NCBI GenBank assembly: GCA_045628945.1
Contig: JAZQQG010000046.1
Span: forward strand, 1-64,000
Source of the DNA: RGIG4034 sp045628945
Lineage (GTDB): Bacteria > Bacillota > Clostridia > Lachnospirales > Lachnospiraceae
Length of the DNA stretch: 64,000 bases
Direction: 5' to 3'
Below the pieces are notes generated by a model. It saw nothing but the letters and a program-made list of their open reading frames with translations, ran no database searches and was not told the origin of the DNA. The translations under genes were made by a program, and so were the position numbers. The first letter of the stretch is position 1. Each line of letters starts with the position of its first letter. Below are positions 16,890 to 24,182 of the stretch, piece after piece.

Positions 16890-17675
16890 TTACTCTTTTC
16901 CCTTCCAAGGGACAATCTTCTTCTCTATGAACAGAAGTCCGTTTTCCAAAATTAAGCCGGTCACACCCATCGTGATGATTCCTACAAAAATAACATCGCT
17001 TCGCAGGTAATCGCCTGCATCTACAACCATCCAACCAATACCGGAAGCGGCAGCTACCATTTCCGCTGCAACTAATGTTCTGTAGGTGCCGCTAAGTGCA
17101 TTTCGTAATCCGATAAACACATCCGGTAATGATGCCGGAAGAATGACATACAGAAAGGTTTGGAACTTATTCGCGCCCATCGAGTATGAACCATATATGT
17201 AATCCTCCTTAACACGGCTAATTGCAGCCATGCAAGAGATATAGATGGGAGAAAATCCTGCCAAAAACAAAAGCATAATTTTGGACTTATCATCAATTCC
17301 TAACCACAACACCAATAGGCTGTAATAAGCCAAAGGCGGAAGCGGTCTGTAAAACGAAAGAATCGGTTCGAAGATTGCTCTTACCTTGTCGAAGTATCCA
17401 CAAATCAATCCCATTGGAATTGCGGTGATAACTGCCCAAAACATTGCTATAAACAATCGCTTCATACTAATCAGCAAATGATCCCCCAAGGTATTTCCTT
17501 TGTATCCCTTGGTACAAATAACAATGAACTCGTCCCACACCTTCTTGGGCGATGGAAGGAATATCTGTTTGATATATCCCTTTTCTGTAACGAACCACCA
17601 CAAGAAGAAGAGTAATGCTACCGTAATACAGCCAATAACCGTATTTGCTGAAATTCGTATCTTTTTCTTTTTCAT
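16890..17675 (-). CDS. ABC transporter permease, Ssu/Tau type
   Basis: A 261-residue inner-membrane permease with about six hydrophobic segments. The coupling-loop region reads SMGANKFQTFLYVILPASLPDVFIGLRNALSG, the EAA-like motif of binding-protein-dependent permeases of the SsuC/TauC group. The ATG at 17675 is chosen over 17681 because AGGAGG sits seven bases upstream of it and only one base before the other. It is the first gene of the importer operon and lies directly after a terminator-like hairpin (17690-17732), so expression may need read-through or antitermination. Confidence 0.88.
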   Translation of the reverse strand: MKKKKIRISANTVIGCITVALLFFLWWFVTEKGYIKQIFLPSPKKVWDEFIVICTKGYKGNTLGDHLLISMKRLFIAMFWAVITAIPMGLICGYFDKVRAIFEPILSFYRPLPPLAYYSLLVLWLGIDDKSKIMLLFLAGFSPIYISCMAAISRVKEDYIYGSYSMGANKFQTFLYVILPASLPDVFIGLRNALSGTYRTLVAAEMVAAASGIGWMVVDAGDYLRSDVIFVGIITMGVTGLILENGLLFIEKKIVPWKGKE

Positions 17676-17689
17676 AGGCATTCCTCCTA

Positions 17690-17732
17690 AAAAACAAAAA
17701 GCAACGTTGCTATTAGAAGCCCCGTTGCTTTA
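17690..17732 (-). terminator. Hairpin and T-run between lysR and the ABC operon
   Basis: On the reverse strand AAGCAACG (17732-17725) pairs with CGTTGCTT, followed by TTTTGTTTTTT. An alternative self-complementary AGCAACGTTGCT exists in the 3' arm. The run of T ends only a few bases before the permease ribosome site, leaving no room for a promoter after it. Confidence 0.6.
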
Positions 17733-17791
17733 ACTTATCTGGATACTATCATCATTGTTTCGATATGTAAAATACTTGTTTTCAATAATTA

Positions 17792-18673
17792 TCATACCTT
17801 CTGGATATGATTCTCTTCCCGAAGGTATTCAACAAATCGACTTGCTGGCTCAGATAGATAGAACGACTTTGACCATACAAGATTCACAGAGGATCCTACT
17901 CGTGGACGTATCTCCTTATAAGTAAGTCCATCAAACTGATTCCCCACCAGGACCAGTGCAATTCCGGCATTCTCACTTACCAAAGATTCTGCCATGGACA
18001 ATACATTATATGAATAAACTATGTTTGGCTCAATATCTGCCTCGGCAAACCATTCTATGATTTCCGTCTGCCGCTTAATTGTTGACGGAATAATTAACGG
18101 TTCGTTCTTTAACATATCGGGCGTAATATATTCCTCCTCGCATTTAGCTAAGGGATGCCCTTCCGGAATTAATACCCCCCAGGCATCGACACTTAGTTCA
18201 TATGAAAGATATTTTGCCTTTTCGAAGAATGGTCGCACAATCGCAATGTCAAAGATCCCCTTATCAATTCGATCCAGAATATCATCTGTTCCTCCGCACC
18301 AGATATCAAACTCTACTCGCGGATATTTCTTGTGAAAAGAAGCAATCATCGGTGCCAGATACTTCGTTCCGATTGCTTCTATCGTTCCGATGCTAATCTT
18401 ACCGGTCGTTCCATACTGGTAGTCTTTTACTTGTCTTTCCAGCGCATCATATGCGGCAACCAGTTCCTCTGCACGGCTTTTCAGAAAAGCTCCCGCTTCT
18501 GTTAACTGAATCTGCTTTTTGCCTCTTATAAAAAGAATAACTCCCAGTTCATCTTCCAAATGCATCATCTGGGTACTAAGAGGCGGTTGCGCCATATTCA
18601 GTTTTTTAGCAGCCTTTGTGATGCTTCCTTCCTCTGCAATTGTAAGAAAATAGCGTAGGGTTCGAATCTCCAT
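17792..18673 (-). CDS. LysR-family transcriptional regulator
   Basis: A 293-residue regulator. The N-terminal winged helix is clear (MEIRTLRYFLTIAEEGSITK, then AAKKLNMAQPPLSTQMMHLE), and the remaining 200 residues form a co-inducer-binding domain (GTIEAIGTKYLAPMIASFHK). It is followed on the same strand by the importer-nitrilase operon and lies back to back with the cytidylate-kinase-like gene. A perfect palindrome of LysR-box form sits 14 bases before its start, suggesting autoregulation. Control of the importer operon is a context inference. Confidence 0.93.
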   Translation of the reverse strand: MEIRTLRYFLTIAEEGSITKAAKKLNMAQPPLSTQMMHLEDELGVILFIRGKKQIQLTEAGAFLKSRAEELVAAYDALERQVKDYQYGTTGKISIGTIEAIGTKYLAPMIASFHKKYPRVEFDIWCGGTDDILDRIDKGIFDIAIVRPFFEKAKYLSYELSVDAWGVLIPEGHPLAKCEEEYITPDMLKNEPLIIPSTIKRQTEIIEWFAEADIEPNIVYSYNVLSMAESLVSENAGIALVLVGNQFDGLTYKEIRPRVGSSVNLVWSKSFYLSEPASRFVEYLREENHIQKV

Positions 18674-18686
18674 AAGACCTCCTTAC

Positions 18687-18703
18687 CATACTCAAAAAGT
18701 ATG
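18687..18703. promoter_or_regulatory. Candidate LysR operator
   Basis: CATACT-CAAAA-AGTATG is a perfect inverted repeat and contains the T-N11-A form of LysR binding sites. It lies between the divergent lysR gene and the forward kinase-like gene, so it could affect both. A matching half-site (AAGTAT) is present on the reverse strand near 17771-17776, before the importer operon. Confidence 0.55.
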
Positions 18704-18784
18704 AATACCGAATAATATGTGTATTTTTCAAATATTAGAAAATGGTATAGTATAAAATCAACATCATGTCAAGGAGGGACATTT

Positions 18785-19375
18785 ATGAAACCGTTCATTC
18801 TTACAATCGGACGTGAATTTGGAAGCCAGGGTGGCCAGATTGGCAGGCTTATCGCTGAAACCTACCAAGTCCCCTATTACGATAAGACCGTTCTCGATCA
18901 TATTGTTATGAACCAGAATTATATTAGCCAATATGATTTGGAGCGCTTGGATGAGCTGTGTAAATCCGGTCTCTCCATCCGCTTATGGTCAGGGTCCGAT
19001 CGATACCTTCTTAACAAAATATACGATTATCAAAGTGATCGTATTCAGGTTTTCGGTCAAACAACTGGTGGCGTGTTTGTCGGACGATGTGCAGATTATA
19101 TTCTGCGTGGTATGCAAAATCACCTTAGCATTTTTATTTACTCTCCCATTGAGGTCCGAACAGCTTATCTGATGAATAAGTATGGGTTAAGTCTGGATGC
19201 TACCAATGACTTGATAAATCGAATGGATCAATCGCGTCATAATTATTACAAATACTTTACCAAAGAGGTTCGTGGTGAGCGTCACAACCGCCAGATGTTC
19301 TTGGATAGCAGTCTGCTTGGTCCGGAAGGCTCGGCGGAATTGATTCAGCACATTATTTGTCAAAAGTATCTTTAA
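18785..19375 (+). CDS. Cytidylate-kinase-like protein
   Basis: A 196-residue protein of the cytidylate-kinase-like family. The start at 18785 has a strong AGGAGGG site. Near the N-terminus FILTIGREFGSQGGQIGRLIAE resembles the family's modified P-loop region, and R-rich C-terminal residues (FTKEVRGERHNR) fit nucleotide-kinase lid regions. True CMP kinase is usually longer and essential; members of this shorter family are common in Clostridia and their substrate is unproven. A TATAGT/TATAAA element lies at 18746-18756. It is transcribed alone and ends at a bidirectional hairpin. Confidence 0.8.
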   Translation: MKPFILTIGREFGSQGGQIGRLIAETYQVPYYDKTVLDHIVMNQNYISQYDLERLDELCKSGLSIRLWSGSDRYLLNKIYDYQSDRIQVFGQTTGGVFVGRCADYILRGMQNHLSIFIYSPIEVRTAYLMNKYGLSLDATNDLINRMDQSRHNYYKYFTKEVRGERHNRQMFLDSSLLGPEGSAELIQHIICQKYL

Positions 19376-19404
19376 TCTCGTATATTATCCTCCTTCTAAT
19401 CAAA

Positions 19405-19440
19405 ATGGGGGCATGCGAAATATTATTTCACATGCCCCCG
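19405..19440. terminator. Convergent hairpin between the kinase-like and CDF genes
   Basis: GGGGGCATG...GAAA and TTTC...CATGCCCCC form a long stem (19407-19439). Only the reverse strand has a T-rich tail (ATTTTG), so it is a better terminator for the CDF operon than for the forward gene. Confidence 0.7.
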
Positions 19441-19499
19441 CTCTTCGTTGCGGTCAGTCTATACTTACCCTGTCTTCTCTTCATATAATTTACATTATG

Positions 19500-20672
19500 C
19501 TACTCCGTATATCCCCGGTCATACTTCACTACCGCGAAATACTTCGTTTCGGGACGGGCATCCAACGCCGCCTCAATCGTCGTCTGGATGTGTTCCTGCG
19601 AAACTTTTGCGTCAAAAGGAAGCACGACATCAAATAATACATTGGTGTGTGTCGGTCCCGGTACCACGCGAAAATCATGGAAGCTTAAGTACTCATCAAT
19701 GCCATGCAGCGTGTCTCGAATCAGTTCCCGAAGTTCCTCGTACTGCGGGATGTCCTTAAGAATCGGGTCCATATGAATCGTTAAGATTACCCCCGTCTGC
19801 TCGTACACCAGATATTCCAACACATCGATTGCATCATGAATCTCCATCATATCTCCATGCCCGTCTACCTCAGCGTGAAGACTTCCGAAGGAATTTCCCG
19901 GCCCGTAGGAGTGAATCATAATATCATGCACACCGGATACGTGCGGATCTGCCATAACAATACCGATCAATGCTTCCACCGTCTCGCGGTCCGCAGGCTG
20001 TCCCAGAAGTTCTGCTACCGTGTCGCGAATAATTCCGATACCGGCAAACAGAATAAAGCAGGACACCACGCAACCCATCACACCATCGACAGGTAAGGTG
20101 GTGAAAAGAGAAGCTACCAGCGCAATCACCGTAGCAGTAGTGGCAATCACGTCGGTCAGACTGTCCTTGGAGGTGGCAATCATAACAGAGGAATCGATTC
20201 GTTTCCCCAGATTCCTGTTAAATAGGAACATCCAGAACTTCATAAGAATCGACAGAATCAATGCTCCCAATACCACCCACGAGAAATGGATTACATCCGG
20301 ATGAAGAATCTTCGTCACACTGGTCTTCAGAAGCTCCACACCCACCATAAGGATTACAGAAGCCACGATTAAGGAAAAAAGATACTCCATACGACCATGA
20401 CCGAAGGGATGATTCTTATCGGCAGGCTTCGCCGCTAACTTATAGCCTAAGAGACTGATAACACAGTTCCCGGCATCCGATAGGTTGTTCATCGCATCCG
20501 ACACAATGGACACGGAACCGCTTAAGAGTCCCATCGTCAGTTTCAAACCAAACAGAAGCACATTACAGAAAATGCCCACGATTCCGGAACAGAAGCCGTA
20601 CTGTTTACGAACCTTCACATCCTTCACATTCTTATAATCTTTTATAAACAGTTTTACCAACAGATCTGTCAT
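19500..20672 (-). CDS. Cation diffusion facilitator transporter
   Basis: Exports divalent metal ions (Zn, Mn, Fe or similar) by proton antiport. The 390-residue protein has six hydrophobic segments in the first ~210 residues, with metal-site acidic residues in SIVSDAMNNLSDAGN (segment 2) and TSKDSLTDV (segment 5), and a His-rich loop (DKNHPFGHGRMEYLF). The cytoplasmic C-terminal domain is longer than usual (about 180 residues), suggesting an extra regulatory part. It is the last gene of the reverse run, nine bases after the double esterase gene. The metal is not determined. Confidence 0.92.
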   Translation of the reverse strand: MTDLLVKLFIKDYKNVKDVKVRKQYGFCSGIVGIFCNVLLFGLKLTMGLLSGSVSIVSDAMNNLSDAGNCVISLLGYKLAAKPADKNHPFGHGRMEYLFSLIVASVILMVGVELLKTSVTKILHPDVIHFSWVVLGALILSILMKFWMFLFNRNLGKRIDSSVMIATSKDSLTDVIATTATVIALVASLFTTLPVDGVMGCVVSCFILFAGIGIIRDTVAELLGQPADRETVEALIGIVMADPHVSGVHDIMIHSYGPGNSFGSLHAEVDGHGDMMEIHDAIDVLEYLVYEQTGVILTIHMDPILKDIPQYEELRELIRDTLHGIDEYLSFHDFRVVPGPTHTNVLFDVVLPFDAKVSQEHIQTTIEAALDARPETKYFAVVKYDRGYTE

Positions 20673-20681
20673 ACTGTGCCT

Positions 20682-22406
20682 CTATACATAGGAATAGATT
20701 ACTTTCTCATGCGCCGCAGGAACCTGCCCGCGTACTCGAAAAAGCTCCGTTAACGTCAGGAATTCATAGCCACGGCACTGCATAATCGTCAGAATATCAT
20801 CCAGTGCTTCGGCGGTGGCAACATTCTCCTTTGCATCATGTAACAGAATAATCATACCGTTATCCTGTCCCTGCAGCGTTCTCTCAATTCGCTCGGGAAT
20901 CGTCACCTCGGGATTCCAGTCATCACAGCCATGTCCCTCAATAAAGGGATGAGGAATCACCTCGTACATCTCCTCGCTCACCGCGATATAGGGAGGACGG
21001 AAGAAGGATGCTTTATGACCGGTATATTTCTCAATCAGAGCATCGGTCTTATCCACCTCGTCAAGCATCTCCTCGCGGGTAAGCTCCGGCATTCCGGGAT
21101 GCGAGAAGGTATGGTTATTAATCTCGTGACCTGCCGCATCCATGGCTTTCAGAATGTCTCCGGTCTCCTCATCGATATTGCAACCGTTCACAAAAAACGA
21201 TCCCTTCACGCCGTGCTTTGCAAGAACCTTAAGTATCTCCGGCGTCGTATCGGTATTCGGGCCGTCATCAAAGGTCACTGCCGCAAAACGTTTTGCAGTC
21301 TGACCGCCGGCAGGAAGTCTTGAAGGAACCGCCTCGTTCCCGGAATGAATCCGGAGCAGTTCGCAGATTCGCTTCGACAAAACAATGGCCGCCTTACGAT
21401 GGGTCACCTCCGTCGGATGGTAGTCTGCTACCAGACCGTCTTCGGGACGCTGCTCCTCAAAAGGCATTGCATAGGTCATCTCGTCTCCGGTCTCCTTGCG
21501 GAAAAGTGCCACTGCCTCCTCGACTTTGTCACACAGACGGGTTCCCATCATTCCCAGAGTACAGAGAATAATTGCCTTGGGGTTACGTGCACGAATGACC
21601 TTTAAGAACTTCACATAGTCGTCACGATACCAATCCCGACGATCCGCATGCTCTACACAGTAGCTGTCATCGTTGGTACCCAGATTGATTACCACCACAT
21701 CGGGTGTACGATGATTCTCAAAATCCCATGCAACGTCCTGCGGTTGTACACCACCCAAGTTCCCGTAAGAGAAGCCAACCTTCTCATAGAAAAGAGGAAT
21801 CAACTGCTCGGGATGTCTCGTTTCTCCATCATCACTGTAACCCGAGATAATACCGTAACCGCTTAACGATACGAAGGCATAATCGGCATCCAGATTCGTA
21901 ACGGTACGATAGGAGTAGCTCTTCGTATTATCCTCAGTCTCCGTGCGGAAATGATGAAGCGGATCCTCATCCTCCACTCCGTAACCGCAGGTAATGGAAT
22001 CTCCCACAATCTCAATGAAGAGATCCTTATCCTCCGTGGGTGCAATCGTAGTGCTTCCCGGATCGATTCCGGTAATCATCATCGTGGACATCGCACTCTC
22101 CGAAAGCTTCAGTACACGTACCACGTCCCCGCAGCTCACAGGAACCTCAAAGGTCTTCACAGGCTCATCCATTAAGCAGGTAATCACGCGGCGACGATTC
22201 ACGACGATACCGATTCGGGCCTGATTCTCCCCTGCCTTCGGATCGGAAGCCGTACTGTCTCCCGTTACTTCGATACGGACGGTACTTGCTTCGCCAATCA
22301 CCTTAAATTCAATTCCGCTTCCGGAATATGCGCACCATGCACCCTCCTTGCAGGCGTAGGCACGGCCTAAGAATTTCACATTCTCTTTTGCAATCGGTGT
22401 CATCAT
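20682..22406 (-). CDS. Double esterase: CE2-type SGNH acetylesterase fused to a CE4 polysaccharide deacetylase
   Basis: A 574-residue two-domain enzyme. Residues 1-~355 look like carbohydrate esterase family 2: a beta-rich N-terminal module, the nucleophile Ser137 in IVGDSITCGYG, NLGTNDDSY and the His-containing DYHPTEVTH. Residues ~365-565 are a NodB/CE4 domain with TFDDGP, HTFSH, FFRPP and ILLHD, all metal and catalytic motifs intact. Both act on acetylated carbohydrates. No signal peptide is visible, though both upstream neighbours are lipoproteins, so it may be cytosolic. Its ATG overlaps the CotH gene's stop (ATGA), so the two are coupled. Confidence 0.88.
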   Translation of the reverse strand: MMTPIAKENVKFLGRAYACKEGAWCAYSGSGIEFKVIGEASTVRIEVTGDSTASDPKAGENQARIGIVVNRRRVITCLMDEPVKTFEVPVSCGDVVRVLKLSESAMSTMMITGIDPGSTTIAPTEDKDLFIEIVGDSITCGYGVEDEDPLHHFRTETEDNTKSYSYRTVTNLDADYAFVSLSGYGIISGYSDDGETRHPEQLIPLFYEKVGFSYGNLGGVQPQDVAWDFENHRTPDVVVINLGTNDDSYCVEHADRRDWYRDDYVKFLKVIRARNPKAIILCTLGMMGTRLCDKVEEAVALFRKETGDEMTYAMPFEEQRPEDGLVADYHPTEVTHRKAAIVLSKRICELLRIHSGNEAVPSRLPAGGQTAKRFAAVTFDDGPNTDTTPEILKVLAKHGVKGSFFVNGCNIDEETGDILKAMDAAGHEINNHTFSHPGMPELTREEMLDEVDKTDALIEKYTGHKASFFRPPYIAVSEEMYEVIPHPFIEGHGCDDWNPEVTIPERIERTLQGQDNGMIILLHDAKENVATAEALDDILTIMQCRGYEFLTLTELFRVRGQVPAAHEKVIYSYV

Positions 22407-24169
22407 TTCAAATCCTCCAAAAACTTACGCATCCAGCTGGGTCTTTGTTGCAGGAAAGTCGTAATATCGTTCAAGTCACTTTCGAGTCGGTCTAATCCGG
22501 ACCACAGATCCCACTCGCCGCCCTCACGGCGCTTATCCAGATACTTCTGGAAGATTCTGTGTTCGGTGATTCGCTCCTTGTGAATCTCGTTTAAGGCCGC
22601 CACCGCCGAATCCGGGTCGAATACGGTATTCATCAGTTCTTCCATCTTGTTGAGGAAATAATTCTTGCAGTCCTCACGCTTCATTAATCCCGCAAACATC
22701 GGGGAATAGCGGTTCGAGCTTTCCTTCAGTATCTGCTTCAGATTGTCGTATCGATAGCCGGTCTCGGTCTGGTTGTACAGATCATAGCAGTAATCCAGGT
22801 CATGTAAAAGATAACGCCATCTTCCGTCGAACACACCGTCTCCCAGAGGTTCTCCGGCAGCAGGAACATAGCGGAAAAGTTTGTAGTTATTCTGAGGCCA
22901 GTCATTGTTGTTGATATAAATCTGGAAAGCATAATAATCCAGATAATTCTCGACATCCATGAATTTGCAAAGGTCGGCGTAGACATCCTCATCGCACAGA
23001 TCCAGTTTCGTCATCCAGGAATAGGTCTCATTGTACTGCTCGGACCAATGAGGTGTTACGGTATCTCCGGGTTCAATTCCGTCCTCACCGCTATCGGCCT
23101 TCCATTGCTCATTTCCCTCTAACACAACGAAGGTACCCTCGCCGTCACCGTATTTCTTTTTGAAATAGGTATCGCAGTAGTTCTCATGCATCCACAGAAG
23201 ACCGTAGTAATTCCGGTTCACGAAAACCGTAACCGGGATAACCGCTTCATAATCGGAGAATCCCGCTGCCATAGCCAGACGCTGGTTGAACTCATCGCGA
23301 ATGTAACCAAACTGGAAATCATTACCAAGATCACGTACCACAAGCTTCTTATAGGAGGCAACCGTCGTCATGCCGTCTGCCGCCACCGTGCCGAATACAT
23401 CGGTCTTGAAACGGTTGTTGCCATACTCGTCTCTTGCATAGAGCTTAAAGGACTTAATGACATTGCCACGGGAAGCACCGCCGTAAGGACGAAGGCCCGC
23501 GTTCTGGGATAACAGAAGCGTACCCTTGGCATCAAACAGCTCCACATACACCTCACGCTCCGTTTCCTCGCCTCGCTTCTTGGCATTTTCGCCGTAAAGA
23601 GTTCCCTTAGGAGCCTGCAGAAGTTCTTCCGGGTTACCGCTTACGCACATAACCGCCGTGGAGAAACGACTGAGCACACCCTTATTGACAAGAAACGTTC
23701 CGGTACATTCCTCGGAGAAGGAACCGTCCGGATACTCGATAATCGAGCGGACCACATGGACCTCCGGATATTTGTCATCCGTTCCGCGCTTCAACGTAAT
23801 GGTGCCGGAGTAGGCCGATGTTTTCTTACGGGGATCCGAACCGTCCGTCGTAAAATAGATGGTTCCTCCCTGCTCCGGATCCGCTAAGGAAAGCGATAGC
23901 GTCTGCTCTTTTTCGTAGAACCCCGGTACCACGGAAAAAAGAATCGCGCCCTGCTCATAGTGATACGGCTTATTCTGTTCAATGATGTGATTCACATCCA
24001 AATGCTCGTTTTCCTCATAGAGAAGCTCCCGCTCCACATCGGAAAGCGCCGATGCATCCTTCTGATTCGTGCTAAGCATTTTCTCACGAACCGAGCCTTC
24101 CGCACATCCGACTAACATGGTGGACAGAAGCCCGATGCCGAGAATTCGTAACCAGCCTTTTTTCTTCAT
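22403..24169 (-). CDS. CotH-kinase family lipoprotein with chitobiase-like domain
   Basis: A 588-residue surface lipoprotein (lipobox LVGC, Cys22). Residues ~80-150 resemble the chitobiase C-terminal-like domain (IYFTTDGSDPRKKTSAYSG). The remainder is a CotH domain: RPYGGASRGNVIKSFKLYAR, KKLVVRDLGNDFQFGYIRDE, YYGLLWMHENY and a later NNNDWPQNNYKLFR and LHDLDYCYDL. CotH proteins are atypical protein kinases of spore coats and also occur on anaerobe surfaces, including cellulolytic systems. It is sandwiched between a GH5 glucanase and a carbohydrate esterase, favouring a surface or polysaccharide role over spore coat. Confidence 0.87.
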   Translation of the reverse strand: MKKKGWLRILGIGLLSTMLVGCAEGSVREKMLSTNQKDASALSDVERELLYEENEHLDVNHIIEQNKPYHYEQGAILFSVVPGFYEKEQTLSLSLADPEQGGTIYFTTDGSDPRKKTSAYSGTITLKRGTDDKYPEVHVVRSIIEYPDGSFSEECTGTFLVNKGVLSRFSTAVMCVSGNPEELLQAPKGTLYGENAKKRGEETEREVYVELFDAKGTLLLSQNAGLRPYGGASRGNVIKSFKLYARDEYGNNRFKTDVFGTVAADGMTTVASYKKLVVRDLGNDFQFGYIRDEFNQRLAMAAGFSDYEAVIPVTVFVNRNYYGLLWMHENYCDTYFKKKYGDGEGTFVVLEGNEQWKADSGEDGIEPGDTVTPHWSEQYNETYSWMTKLDLCDEDVYADLCKFMDVENYLDYYAFQIYINNNDWPQNNYKLFRYVPAAGEPLGDGVFDGRWRYLLHDLDYCYDLYNQTETGYRYDNLKQILKESSNRYSPMFAGLMKREDCKNYFLNKMEELMNTVFDPDSAVAALNEIHKERITEHRIFQKYLDKRREGGEWDLWSGLDRLESDLNDITTFLQQRPSWMRKFLEDLK

Positions 24170-24182
24170 AGGAATCCTCCGT

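Noticed and set aside
18655..18690. GGTTCGAATC word resembling a tRNA T-loop
   Set aside because: It lies inside the LysR coding sequence and no cloverleaf can be formed around it.
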